NCBI GenBank assembly: GCA_002361775.1
Contig: DETV01000111.1
Coordinates: forward strand, 1 to 19,104
Reading direction: 5' to 3'
Length of the DNA: 19,104 nt
DNA from: Eubacterium sp. UBA3279
GTDB taxonomy: Bacteria; Bacillota; Clostridia; Lachnospirales; Lachnospiraceae
Position numbers and translations under genes: made by a program. The notes under the pieces are model-generated. The model was not told where the DNA came from and ran no database searches. It saw only the letters and a list, made by a program, of their open reading frames with translations. Shown here one piece after another: positions 1 through 7,270 of this stretch. Numbering within the stretch: the first letter of the stretch is position 1; every line of letters begins with the position of its first letter.

Positions 1-22
1 TGTAATCTTCCGGTTATTATAT

Positions 23-28
23 TAGAAT
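23..28 (+). promoter_or_regulatory. Possible -10 of the ferredoxin promoter
   Basis: TAGAAT lies about 45 bases before the ferredoxin start. The matching -35 hexamer would begin at the very edge of the window (TGTAA visible at 1-5), so it cannot be read in full. This is a weak call based on position and one hexamer. Confidence 0.35.
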
Positions 29-75
29 GTGCTTATAGCCTGGAAAAGGTAATATTAAAAAGGAGGAACAAAACT

Positions 76-246
76 ATGGCATACGTTATTACAGATGAAT
101 GTGTATCTTGCGGAACATGTGCAGCTGAATGTCCAGTAGAAGCTATCAGCGAAGGCGATGACAAATACGTTATCGATGCTGACGCTTGTGTAGAATGTGG
201 AACATGTGCAGGTGTTTGTCCTACAGAAGCTATCACAGAGGCTTAA
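76..246 (+). CDS. 2[4Fe-4S] clostridial-type ferredoxin
   Basis: A 56-residue protein missed by ORF callers with a longer cut-off. It has two complete cluster motifs of the form CxxCxxCxxxCP: Cys 9, 12, 15 and 19, then Cys 38, 41, 44 and 48. The crosswise pairing of these Cys sets binds two [4Fe-4S] clusters in the clostridial ferredoxin family, a soluble low-potential electron carrier for enzymes such as pyruvate:ferredoxin oxidoreductase and hydrogenases. The two halves are internal repeats of each other (CGTCAAECPVEAI and CGTCAGVCPTEAI). The start is fixed by AGGAGG at 61-66, nine bases before ATG. The length matches the family. It stands alone: a terminator follows at 303-335 and the next gene is convergent, so the context does not name its redox partner. 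Confidence 0.95.
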   Translation: MAYVITDECVSCGTCAAECPVEAISEGDDKYVIDADACVECGTCAGVCPTEAITEA

Positions 247-302
247 TTCATTTTGTTATTGCATCTTACATAGACTGCAATTTACAGATGATATTCCATG
301 GA

Positions 303-335
303 AAAAGCGGAGTGGCTTATGTCCCCTCCGCTTTT
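303..335. terminator. Bidirectional Rho-independent terminator between ferredoxin and merR
   Basis: AAAAGCGGAG (303-312) pairs perfectly with CTCCGCTTTT (326-335). The A and T runs at the two stem ends give a U-tract on either strand. It sits between two convergent genes, so it can end both transcripts. Confidence 0.85.
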
Positions 336-357
336 ATTTTATTCTTTACTGTTATCG

Positions 358-930
358 CTATCTTTTTCTTCCTTTTTTCGTTCCGGTGTCTTCCGTGGCT
401 GCCACCATCTTTCGTGACAACTGGTGTCTTCGAATCGTTTCATCCAATCGTCGGTAACGTCCCTCTTTTTTTTCACTTCGCTCTATATCATGGATTAATC
501 GTTCCATAATCTGGGTAAACTTCTCTTCCTTCGTTTTTCCCTGGCAAAGCTTCCGGGTATCCTTCTCTTCTTGAAGAAACTCTTCACTTTCAGGCCTGTC
601 CTCTGCTTTTTCCTCTTTTTCTATGTGAAAACGCTGCGGTTTTACAATCACCACACGAGGAAGCTTTTTTTCTTGTTTCTCTTCTGTCTGCGGCTCTCCC
701 TGCTTTTCATTTCCATGAATTTCCTCTTTGATCGCCCGAAGCTGCAGTCCTTTTTTCTTAAGCTCTTTTATATTCAGAAACGTCTGGATATCCTTCTCGG
801 TATAGTATCGATGCCCCATTTCATTTCGTCCGATTGGCAATTCAAGTTCTTCTTCCCAATAGCGAAGCACATGAGCTTCCACCTGAGTAATCTTTGCCGC
901 TTCGGAAATCAAATATCTGGTTTCATTCAT
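358..930 (-). CDS. MerR-family DNA-binding protein
   Basis: A 190-residue protein. Residues 1 to about 70 form a MerR-type winged helix-turn-helix (YLISEAAKITQVEAHVLRYW, then the wing around GHRYYTEKDI). The middle (about 75-150) is rich in Glu, Lys and Gln and probably extended or coiled-coil. The tail ends in basic residues (KKGRKR). No metal-binding Cys pair or known drug-binding domain is visible, so the effector is unknown. The NEMGHR pattern and charged linker resemble RacA-like MerR proteins, but that is only a resemblance. The start is the ATG at 930: GGAGG lies eight bases before it, and an in-frame ATG at 945 falls at the predicted transcription start. It is downstream of dnaB but has its own promoter, and it ends at the terminator shared with ferredoxin. 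Confidence 0.8.
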   Translation of the reverse strand: MNETRYLISEAAKITQVEAHVLRYWEEELELPIGRNEMGHRYYTEKDIQTFLNIKELKKKGLQLRAIKEEIHGNEKQGEPQTEEKQEKKLPRVVIVKPQRFHIEKEEKAEDRPESEEFLQEEKDTRKLCQGKTKEEKFTQIMERLIHDIERSEKKEGRYRRLDETIRRHQLSRKMVAATEDTGTKKGRKR

Positions 931-951
931 ATACTTAACCTCCATAAGAAC

Positions 952-979
952 ATTATATCACCTGATAAATGAAATACAA
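952..979 (-). promoter_or_regulatory. merR promoter with extended -10
   Basis: On minus, TTGTAT (974-979), a 16-base spacer and TATAAT (952-957), preceded by TG one base upstream (TGATATAAT), which is an extended -10. Transcription should start near 945, leaving a short leader with the GGAGG site before the ATG at 930. Confidence 0.7.
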
Positions 980-998
980 GAAATTCCCTTCGACACTT

Positions 999-2333
999 TC
1001 AGTCCTTTTTTGCATTGACAAATCTGGTATATTCCGGCATCCAGACCAGATTTACTGTTCCTATCGGGCCATTACGCTGTTTTGCAATAATAATTTCCGC
1101 CATGTTTTTATTTTCTGTATCTTTATTATAGTAGTCATCTCTATAGATAAACATAACCACATCCGCATCCTGCTCAATAGCTCCCGATTCACGCAAATCA
1201 GAAAGCATAGGACGCTTATCATCTCTTTTCTCTACCGCACGGCTCAACTGAGAAAGGGCCACCACCGGTACGTTCAATTCTCTGGCTACCCCCTTCAAAG
1301 CCCGGGAAATATCAGATATTTCCTGCTGGCGGGAGTCTCCTCCTCTTCCACTTCCTGACATCAACTGCAAATAGTCGATAATAATGATATCTAATCCCTG
1401 CTCCAGTTTGAATTTTCTGCATTTGGAGCGCAGCTCAGAAATAGAAATACCTGGCGTATCGTCTATGATCAGATTGGAATTTCCAATAATTCCCGCGCCC
1501 TCAATAAGCTTCGCCCAATCTTCATCTTCCAGATTACCGGTACGGATTTTCTGCGAATCCACCTTAGATTCCAGAGAAAATAAACGATTCACCAACTGCT
1601 CCTTGCTCATCTCCAGACTGAAAATAGCTACAGTCTTCTCTTTTCGAAAGGCCATATACTGAGCCATATTTAACACAAAAGCCGTCTTACCCATGGAAGG
1701 ACGGGCAGCCACCAAAATAAAATCCGACGGCTGTAACCCGGATGTTTTATAATCCAGATCCACAAACCCGGTGGGAATACCTGTAACCGTCCCCTTCATC
1801 TGGGATGCCTTCTCGATAGTCCCCAGCGCATTTAAAACCACTTGCCGGATCGGTACATATTCCCCTCCGGTACGTCTCTGAAGAAGCTGAAACATACGTT
1901 TTTCCGTATCTTCCAGAATATCCTCCACCGGATCCTTCCCCAGATAACAACTGTTGGCAATTTCTTCATTTAACTTAATCAGACGCCGGAGCATAGCCTT
2001 TTCATTTACAATATTGGCATAATATTTCACATTTGCTGAAGTAGGAACAGAGTTAAACAGATCTCTGGCAAACTCCATACTGCTCACTTCCGGAGGGACG
2101 TCTTTTTCCTTAAGCTTTTCCGGAAGCGTGACAAAATCTACGGGTTTTCCTTCATTATACAGTTCCACCATGGAATCAAATACAACACCCATCATCTGCA
2201 AATAGAAGTCTTCTCCCGTCAAAATCTCGGCTGCCACCATAATAGCATCTCTGCTCATCATCATACAACCGACAACAGACCTTTCCGCCTCTTCACTGTG
2301 AGGCAGAATTCTTTTAATCAGTGCTTCCTCCAC
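999..2333 (-). CDS. dnaB: Replicative DNA helicase DnaB
   Basis: A 444-residue hexameric replicative helicase (called DnaC in Bacillus) that unwinds DNA at the fork. The N-terminal helical domain spans about 1-105 and binds primase and loader. The RecA-like ATPase domain spans about 180-440. Walker A is RPSMGKT at 211-217, Walker B is DIIIIDYLQL at 315-324, motif H3 is SQLSRAVEKR from 361, and the KQRNGP region near 418 carries the inter-subunit arginine finger. No intein interrupts the P-loop. Translation starts at GTG (2331-2333) with AGGAGG nine bases upstream. That site overlaps the TAG stop of rplI, so the two genes are probably translationally coupled. Order gdpP-rplI-dnaB is conserved in Firmicutes. 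No hairpin terminator is visible after dnaB before the merR promoter. Confidence 0.98.
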   Translation of the reverse strand: MEEALIKRILPHSEEAERSVVGCMMMSRDAIMVAAEILTGEDFYLQMMGVVFDSMVELYNEGKPVDFVTLPEKLKEKDVPPEVSSMEFARDLFNSVPTSANVKYYANIVNEKAMLRRLIKLNEEIANSCYLGKDPVEDILEDTEKRMFQLLQRRTGGEYVPIRQVVLNALGTIEKASQMKGTVTGIPTGFVDLDYKTSGLQPSDFILVAARPSMGKTAFVLNMAQYMAFRKEKTVAIFSLEMSKEQLVNRLFSLESKVDSQKIRTGNLEDEDWAKLIEGAGIIGNSNLIIDDTPGISISELRSKCRKFKLEQGLDIIIIDYLQLMSGSGRGGDSRQQEISDISRALKGVARELNVPVVALSQLSRAVEKRDDKRPMLSDLRESGAIEQDADVVMFIYRDDYYNKDTENKNMAEIIIAKQRNGPIGTVNLVWMPEYTRFVNAKKD

Positions 2334-2346
2334 GAAAACCTTCCTC

Positions 2347-2793
2347 CTAAGCTTCCTTCACAATAACCTTTAATTCCCCTGTAACCTTTGGGTGAAGCCG
2401 GATAGAAACAATAGTAGTTCCCAATTCCCGGATCGGATTAGGAAGCTGCATTTTCTTCTTATCAATATCATAACCCAACTGAGTTTTCACCGCTTCGGAA
2501 ATTTCCTTTGTTGATACAGAACCGAAAGTTCTGCCTCCTTCTCCCACCTTAATAGTCACAACTACTTCTTTATCCTTTAATTCATCAGCAAAAGCTCTTG
2601 CAGCATCCAGGTTCTCCTGAGCCACTTTTTCTTCATGGGCTTTCTGAAGTTTCAGATCATTCATATTTTTTGTCGTAGCTTCCACACCTAATTTTTTAGG
2701 AAGCAGCATATTTCTGGCATAGCCGTCACTTACATTTACAACCTGTCCCTTTTTACCAAGAGATTTTACATCTTCTAACAAAATTACTTTCAT
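2347..2793 (-). CDS. rplI: 50S ribosomal protein L9
   Basis: A 148-residue protein of normal family length. L9 binds 23S rRNA near the L1 stalk and helps keep reading frame. The N-terminal RNA-binding domain carries the family signature around 13-33 (GKKGQVVNVSDGYARNMLLP). A long connecting helix follows at about 41-75, then a C-terminal domain at about 76-148 containing GEGGRTFGSV. The ATG lies two bases after the gdpP stop, and its AAGGAG site is inside the last gdpP codons. Its own stop overlaps the dnaB ribosome binding site. It therefore sits in a tightly coupled three-gene operon. Confidence 0.98.
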   Translation of the reverse strand: MKVILLEDVKSLGKKGQVVNVSDGYARNMLLPKKLGVEATTKNMNDLKLQKAHEEKVAQENLDAARAFADELKDKEVVVTIKVGEGGRTFGSVSTKEISEAVKTQLGYDIDKKKMQLPNPIRELGTTIVSIRLHPKVTGELKVIVKEA

Positions 2794-2795
2794 CT

Positions 2796-4841
2796 TTAAA
2801 ATTCTCCTTCATCCAGCATATTCTGTAATGTCTGTTTCAAAATATCTTTCGCTTCTGCGATACTATAATGTTCCAACTGCGCTCCGGCAATATTCAAATG
2901 ACCGCCGCCGCCCAGTCTTTCCATAATAATCTGTACGTTAATTTCATCAATTGATCTGGCGCTGATATAAATCGTATTTCGATAATCTGTCAGCACAAAA
3001 GATGCTTTCACACCAATCACATTCAGCAGCTCATTCGCCGCCTGAGCGCCCACCACCGTAGGACTCTCCAATCCTTCGCTTGGACAAACTGAAATAGCAA
3101 AATGTTCACGGAATAATTCTGCATTTCTGATTGCTTCACCTTTGGCGCGGTAATCTTCCACATTCTCCCTGAACATTTTTCGTACCCGGGTAACATCAGC
3201 TCCACAACGCCGTAGAAATGCGGCAGCCTCAAAAGTACGAACTCCTGTCTTGGTAAGGAAATTATTCGTATCAATCATAATTCCTGCATAAATACTGTCT
3301 GCTTCGATATTCCGGATTCGGATACCATCTGAAAAATACTGTAAAATTTCCGCCACCATTTCACAGGCAGAAGAAGCATACGGTTCAATATAAGATAATA
3401 CTGCATTCTGTATAACATCTTTACTTTGTCTGTGATGATCTAGCACTACGATTGTTTTTGTCATAGTGAGCAGCTCTTCACATTCTGTATAATTGGGCCG
3501 GTTTGTATCCACCACCACTACTACCGTATTATCATCTACGATTTCCTTTGCTTCATGGCTGTTGATAAACATCCGTGAATCATATTCCTGACTGTGAAGG
3601 AAACCATCCATCAAAGGACGGATTGAAGATGTCGGCGTATTAATAACAATATACGCTTTTTTCTCCAATGTCTTTGCAGCGCGATAAATACCAATGGCAG
3701 CTCCAAAAGTATCCACATCTGTGATCTTATGTCCCATAACTACCACTTTATCTTTACTGATCATAAACTCCTTCAGTGCATGAGCCTTCACCCGTGCTTT
3801 TACCCGGGTGGTTTTTTCCATCATCTGAGATTTGCCGCCATAATATGTGATATTATTTCCATCTTTTACCACAACCTGATCCCCGCCTCGTCCAAGAGCC
3901 AGTTCCATGGCAATCCGGGCATATTCAGAAGTATGAGCGTAAGTATCCGCATTCATACCGATACCAATACTGATCGTCACTGCCATCTCATTTCCGATAT
4001 TAACAGTCTTCACTTCTTCAAGAATGCTGAATTTCTTTTCTTTCAGAATATCCAGAGACTTCTTCCGCATCACAAGAAAATACTTATCTTTTTCCAGTTT
4101 TTTTACAACACCGTCAATGGAAGAAAAATACTTGTTGATTTTTCTGTCTATCAACGCGATCAAAAGGGAGCTCCGTACTTCTTCCATACTTTCCAGAGCT
4201 TCTTCATAATTATCCAGGTACAAAAGACCGGTAACCAGCTTTTCCTCATCCTTTTGTCTGATATACTTCTTCAATTCCGTTTCATCAAACATGCACAAAG
4301 AAATAAGATAACTTTTGTCTTTCTCTACTTCCACAATCTCAGAAGCATCCAACAATTCCTGGATTTCTATTCTTTTCATGCTCAGTCGGTAACTGTGTTC
4401 CTGATAAATCACTTCCAAATCTCTCACTTCATCTGGAAGAGGTAACTTTTCCGGGGTGATCTCCTGAAAAATATTTCCGATAAATTTTCGATATTTTTTC
4501 TCTTTTCCTGTCAGGAACAAAAATTCATCGTTCATCCAGAGAAGTTTTCCATCTGCATCCATAAGAGCATAGGGAAGAGCAAAATTCTGCATCAGGTTCT
4601 TTTGCACCTGACCATACTGGGTGGCAAAAGAAATCAGCTCATTAAGGATGGAAGGACGTCTGTGAAAATACAGCAAGACTGCCGCCACCACATACACAGC
4701 AGTAAATCCCGTAGCTATTGCACCTGCCTTCAGATTCACCATATACAACATTACATCCATGATGATCAGAAGAAGTGTCATGATCAAAGGCCAACGCATA
4801 TAGGACTTTAACTGTCCTTTTAATTTGATTTTATCTTTCAT
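2796..4841 (-). CDS. gdpP: Cyclic-di-AMP phosphodiesterase GdpP (DHH/DHHA1)
   Basis: A 681-residue membrane protein that hydrolyses c-di-AMP to pApA, controlling cell-wall and potassium homeostasis in Firmicutes. Two transmembrane helices are visible (about 16-36 and 40-58). A PAS-like domain follows (about 80-190), then a degenerate GGDEF domain (about 200-335) without the GGDEF signature, so diguanylate cyclase activity is not expected. The DHH domain starts with GHKITDVD (370-377). It continues with VVDTNRP (near 445), DHH at 468-470 and DTNNF (524-528). The DHHA1 domain contains GGGGHLNIAG (644-653). All metal-ligand motifs of the family are present, so the enzyme should be active. A weak GGGTAG lies upstream of the ATG. 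It is the first gene of the gdpP-rplI-dnaB operon, with its own promoter at 4921-4929. Confidence 0.95.
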   Translation of the reverse strand: MKDKIKLKGQLKSYMRWPLIMTLLLIIMDVMLYMVNLKAGAIATGFTAVYVVAAVLLYFHRRPSILNELISFATQYGQVQKNLMQNFALPYALMDADGKLLWMNDEFLFLTGKEKKYRKFIGNIFQEITPEKLPLPDEVRDLEVIYQEHSYRLSMKRIEIQELLDASEIVEVEKDKSYLISLCMFDETELKKYIRQKDEEKLVTGLLYLDNYEEALESMEEVRSSLLIALIDRKINKYFSSIDGVVKKLEKDKYFLVMRKKSLDILKEKKFSILEEVKTVNIGNEMAVTISIGIGMNADTYAHTSEYARIAMELALGRGGDQVVVKDGNNITYYGGKSQMMEKTTRVKARVKAHALKEFMISKDKVVVMGHKITDVDTFGAAIGIYRAAKTLEKKAYIVINTPTSSIRPLMDGFLHSQEYDSRMFINSHEAKEIVDDNTVVVVVDTNRPNYTECEELLTMTKTIVVLDHHRQSKDVIQNAVLSYIEPYASSACEMVAEILQYFSDGIRIRNIEADSIYAGIMIDTNNFLTKTGVRTFEAAAFLRRCGADVTRVRKMFRENVEDYRAKGEAIRNAELFREHFAISVCPSEGLESPTVVGAQAANELLNVIGVKASFVLTDYRNTIYISARSIDEINVQIIMERLGGGGHLNIAGAQLEHYSIAEAKDILKQTLQNMLDEGEF

Positions 4842-4920
4842 ATTTTCTACCCATTTTCACTATGTTTAAAGTGGGACCGTCTATCCTCTGTCGATCAGTC
4901 CATTACAATACTACCTCCCT

Positions 4921-4929
4921 ATTATACCA
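4921..4929 (-). promoter_or_regulatory. gdpP operon promoter (extended -10)
   Basis: TATAAT (4921-4926 on minus) preceded by TG at 4928-4929, giving TGGTATAAT. No good -35 is seen at 16-18 bases, which is common for extended -10 promoters. Predicted start near 4914, leaving a leader of about 70 bases. Confidence 0.65.
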
Positions 4930-4960
4930 TTTCCCCCGATAATAAAAAAGTCCTTTTTTC

Positions 4961-4995
4961 TTAAGAAAAAGCCAGCAGGCATATACCTGCTGGCT
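4961..4995 (-). terminator. Rho-independent terminator of the rpsF-ssb-rpsR operon
   Basis: On minus, AGCCAGCAGG (4986-4995) and CCTGCTGGCT (4970-4979) form a perfect 10-bp stem with a 6-base loop, followed by TTTTTCTT. It starts 15 bases after the rpsR stop. Confidence 0.92.
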
Positions 4996-5010
4996 CAAAT
5001 TACAATTTGA

Positions 5011-5274
5011 TTAGTCAGTTACATATGGCATAATAGCGATATGTCTTGCTTTTTTGATCTCTACAGTGAGAGCTCTCTGATGTTTCGCACAGTTTCCTGT
5101 GATTCTTCTAGGAAGAATTTTTCCTCTTTCAGAAACATATTTTCTTAATTTATTTACATCTTTGTAGCTGATTTCGTTATTTTCTTTGCCACAGAATACA
5201 CAAACTTTTTTTCTTCTGCGTCCGCCTCTTCTCTTCATTGGAGAATCTGGTCTTTCACCTTTATTGTAAGCCAT
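5011..5274 (-). CDS. rpsR: 30S ribosomal protein S18 (zinc-type)
   Basis: An 87-residue S18, which pairs with S6 on the 30S platform. Cys 25 and Cys 28 (CVFC), with Cys 62 and His 65 (NCAKH), look like the metal-binding (C+) form of S18 rather than the Cys-free form. The basic RNA-binding core RGKILPRRITGNCAKHQR is present. A strong AAAGGAGG precedes the ATG. It is the last gene of the rpsF-ssb-rpsR operon, 58 bases after ssb; that gap holds a perfect hairpin (5305-5324). Confidence 0.97.
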   Translation of the reverse strand: MAYNKGERPDSPMKRRGGRRRKKVCVFCGKENNEISYKDVNKLRKYVSERGKILPRRITGNCAKHQRALTVEIKKARHIAIMPYVTD

Positions 5275-5304
5275 GAGTCTTACCTCCTTTTTACAAATCT
5301 CATC

Positions 5305-5324
5305 TCAGATGATGCTTCATCTGA
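5305..5324 (-). repeat. Intercistronic hairpin between ssb and rpsR
   Basis: TCAGATGA and TCATCTGA form a perfect 8-bp inverted repeat around a 4-base loop, in the 58-base gap between ssb and rpsR. No T-run follows, so it is not a normal terminator. It could stabilise or process the mRNA, or tune expression of rpsR relative to ssb. Function is inferred from position only. Confidence 0.6.
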
Positions 5325-5332
5325 ACTATATA

Positions 5333-5806
5333 CTAGTTGAACGGCAATTCTTCATCGATACCATCCGGAATATTCATAAATCCATCTGCTGATGCACTGC
5401 TTCCTCCCATAGGAGCTGCCGGCGCACTATTTTGTCCGCCAAAACCACCGCCAAAGTTGTTTCCACCCTGATAATGATCGCTGGCTGCTTTGCTTTCTGC
5501 AAATTCCTGATCTTCCACTACTACCTCTGTTGTATAAACCTTCTGTCCGTCTCTGTTGGTATAGCTTCCTGTCTGAATGCGGCCACTTACCACGATCTTC
5601 AAGCCCTGACGGAAATACTTTTCAGCAAACTCGGCTGTTCTTCCAAAAGATACACAACTGATGAAATCAGCACTTGCCTCTCCATCTCTCTTAAATCTTC
5701 TGTCTACAGCTAAAGTATATCGTGCAATTGCCAGTGAATTCTCTCCTGCTGAATATCTTACTTCAGGATCTCTTGTTAAACGTCCCATTAAAATTACTTT
5801 GTTCAT
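5333..5806 (-). CDS. ssb: Single-stranded DNA-binding protein
   Basis: A 157-residue SSB that coats single-stranded DNA during replication and repair. The OB-fold spans about 1-105 (MNKVILMGRLTRDPEVRY, then FISCVSFGRTAEF and VVSGRIQTGSY). A Gly/Ala/Ser/Asn-rich linker (about 106-140) leads to an acidic tip ending DEELPFN. The usual interaction tip ends in Pro-Phe; here one Asn follows the Phe. AGAGG precedes the ATG by eight bases. It lies between rpsF and rpsR, the classic arrangement. The 73-base gap before it contains no clear promoter. Confidence 0.97.
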   Translation of the reverse strand: MNKVILMGRLTRDPEVRYSAGENSLAIARYTLAVDRRFKRDGEASADFISCVSFGRTAEFAEKYFRQGLKIVVSGRIQTGSYTNRDGQKVYTTEVVVEDQEFAESKAASDHYQGGNNFGGGFGGQNSAPAAPMGGSSASADGFMNIPDGIDEELPFN

Positions 5807-5879
5807 ATTCTTACCTCTCTATCTTAAACATCTACAGGCACCATACAAACCTTTAATGGGCTTTTTGGCACTTAAGAAA

Positions 5880-6167
5880 TTAAGCTTCTTTTTTAACGAT
5901 CAAATATCTCAGAACATTGTCCATGATACGTACATGTCTTTCAACTTCTGCAGGACATGTTGCATCAGACTCGAACTGGATGAAATAGTAGAAGCCTTCT
6001 CTCATTTTCTGAACTTCGTAAGCTAATCTTTTCTTACCCCATTCTTCAACTTCTGTAATTGTTCCGCCGTAACGTGTTACATAATTTTTAGCTTTTTCAA
6101 CTACGGCTTCACGAGCTTCATCCTCGATTTTTGCATTCACAACTAATGCTAATTCGTATTTGTTCAT
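5880..6167 (-). CDS. rpsF: 30S ribosomal protein S6
   Basis: A 95-residue S6, partner of S18 on the 30S platform. The family opening (MNKYELALVVNAKIED) and the core motif GKKRLAYEVQKMREGFYYFI (about 44-63) are clear. The ATG has AAAGGAGG ten bases upstream. It is first in rpsF-ssb-rpsR, behind a near-consensus promoter (6247-6275) and a leader of about 75 bases containing a GC-rich hairpin. In several bacteria the S6:S18 complex represses this operon by binding the leader. Confidence 0.98.
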   Translation of the reverse strand: MNKYELALVVNAKIEDEAREAVVEKAKNYVTRYGGTITEVEEWGKKRLAYEVQKMREGFYYFIQFESDATCPAEVERHVRIMDNVLRYLIVKKEA

Positions 6168-6196
6168 GCTGTTTTACCTCCTTTTGGACTTTTGGC

Positions 6197-6216
6197 TTCC
6201 GGATTCTTGTCCGGAA
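6197..6216 (-). promoter_or_regulatory. Hairpin in the rpsF leader, possible S6:S18 autoregulatory site
   Basis: On minus, TTCCGGA and TCCGGAA form a 7-bp stem with a 6-base loop, 30 bases before the rpsF start. The position and CCG content fit the S6:S18-binding leader motif known in other bacteria, but I could not match the full conserved motif. It has no T-run. Confidence 0.35.
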
Positions 6217-6246
6217 ACAAGGATAAATAATATATCACGAGGTATT

Positions 6247-6275
6247 ATTCTACCATGCCACTCCCAAAATATCAA
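6247..6275 (-). promoter_or_regulatory. rpsF operon promoter
   Basis: TTGATA (6270-6275), a 17-base spacer and TAGAAT (6247-6252), with TG one base before the -10. Both hexamers match consensus at 5 of 6 bases. The -35 overlaps the stop codon of the upstream DUF951 gene. Confidence 0.85.
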
Positions 6276-6472
6276 GCGTTTTCTTCATTCTTTTTCTTTA
6301 AATTTTTTGTATTTTTTTCCACCAGTTTTCTTGTAACCATAATCTGATGTCCACATCCCATACATTTCAGCCGAAAATCTGCTCCAACCCGAAGAATTTC
6401 CCATTCACTGCTCCCACAGGGATGCTGCTTTTTTAATTTTACAATATCTCCTACTTCATATTGATATGTCAT
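6272..6472 (-). CDS. DUF951 family protein (YyzM-like)
   Basis: A 66-residue protein of unknown biochemical role. The DUF951 pattern is clear: VGDIVKLKKQHPCGSSEWEI (7-26), then RVGADFRLKCMGCGHQIMV (28-46). The conserved Cys 19 and the CxxC pair (37, 40) with His 42 could bind metal. The Lys-rich tail (about 48-66) is probably unstructured. It is commonly found just before rpsF in Firmicutes. It lies 41 bases after sir2, with a GGTGG/AGGAAAG-like site before ATG, and is probably transcribed with the sortase and Sir2 genes. The next promoter begins on its stop codon. Confidence 0.9.
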   Translation of the reverse strand: MTYQYEVGDIVKLKKQHPCGSSEWEILRVGADFRLKCMGCGHQIMVTRKLVEKNTKNLKKKNEENA

Positions 6473-6513
6473 ATTACTTTCCTACCACCTATTATTTTAT
6501 GTTCACAGCTATA

Positions 6514-7245
6514 TCAAAAACTCTGCGCCTGTATCTGAGATAATACCTGTCCAATGGGTTTCTGAATCAAAAGATCCGCATTTTTATCCTGCGGGGTCGC
6601 TCCTTTATTGATCAATACCAGCGCTTCTCCCCGGAAATAATCTAATAACCCTGCTGCCGGATATACTGCCAGCGAGGTTCCTCCCACAATAATCATCTGT
6701 GCCTGTGCAATAGTTCTGACTGCATCCTGAATCGTTTCCTGATTCAATCCTTCTTCATATAAGACCACATCCGGTTTTATCATTCCTCCACATTCACAGA
6801 CTGGAACGCCGCTGCTTTCCAAAATCTCCCGGGCGCTGTAAAAACGATGACATTTCATACAATAATTCCTGTGTACCGAACCATGCAGCTCCATCACATG
6901 ATTACTTCCTGCCATCTGATGAAGTCCGTCAATATTCTGGGTAACCACTCCCGTCAGCTTCCCTGCCTGTTCCAATTCTGCCAGTTTTATGTGAGCCGAA
7001 TTCGGTTTGGCATCTAATGCCAGCATCTTATCCCTGTAAAACCGATAAAATTCTTCCGGATGTCTCATGAAAAATGTATGACTCAATATCATTTCCGGAG
7101 GATACTCGTATTTTTGGTGATACAATCCATCCACACTCCGAAAATCCGGTATTCCACTTTCCGTAGAAACTCCCGCTCCGCCGAAAAAAACGATTCTGTC
7201 ATAACGATTTACCAATTCCTGCAGTTTTTCAACATCCTTCTCCAT
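6514..7245 (-). CDS. NAD-dependent protein deacylase, Sir2 family
   Basis: A 243-residue bacterial sirtuin that removes acyl groups from lysine using NAD+, forming nicotinamide and O-acyl-ADP-ribose. The NAD-binding motif GAGVSTESGIPDFR is at 23-36, TQNIDGLH at 102-109 and the catalytic His in ELHG at 121. Four zinc Cys are at 129, 132, 150 and 152 (the second pair is CEC rather than CxxC). GGTSL follows at 188-192. The open frame extends 25 codons upstream, but that would overlap the sortase gene by 50 bases. The ATG at 7245 lies 25 bases after the sortase stop, with an AGAAAGG-like site, and matches normal sirtuin length. It is cotranscribed with the sortase gene in all likelihood. Confidence 0.93.
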   Translation of the reverse strand: MEKDVEKLQELVNRYDRIVFFGGAGVSTESGIPDFRSVDGLYHQKYEYPPEMILSHTFFMRHPEEFYRFYRDKMLALDAKPNSAHIKLAELEQAGKLTGVVTQNIDGLHQMAGSNHVMELHGSVHRNYCMKCHRFYSAREILESSGVPVCECGGMIKPDVVLYEEGLNQETIQDAVRTIAQAQMIIVGGTSLAVYPAAGLLDYFRGEALVLINKGATPQDKNADLLIQKPIGQVLSQIQAQSF

Positions 7246-7270
7246 AATTGCACCAGCCTTTCTCCACTGT

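Noticed and set aside
186..509. Open frames on plus between the ferredoxin and the MerR gene
   Set aside because: They begin inside the ferredoxin gene, run across its terminator and lie antisense to merR. They have no ribosome site and low-complexity Phe-rich translations.
3729..4445. A 238-codon plus-strand frame opposite gdpP
   Set aside because: It is antisense to a clear, motif-complete GdpP; its His- and Phe-rich translation is typical of a shadow frame.
5807..5879. Possible promoter or autoregulatory structure in the rpsF-ssb gap
   Set aside because: Short complementary stretches are present, but none forms a convincing stem and no promoter hexamers are seen.
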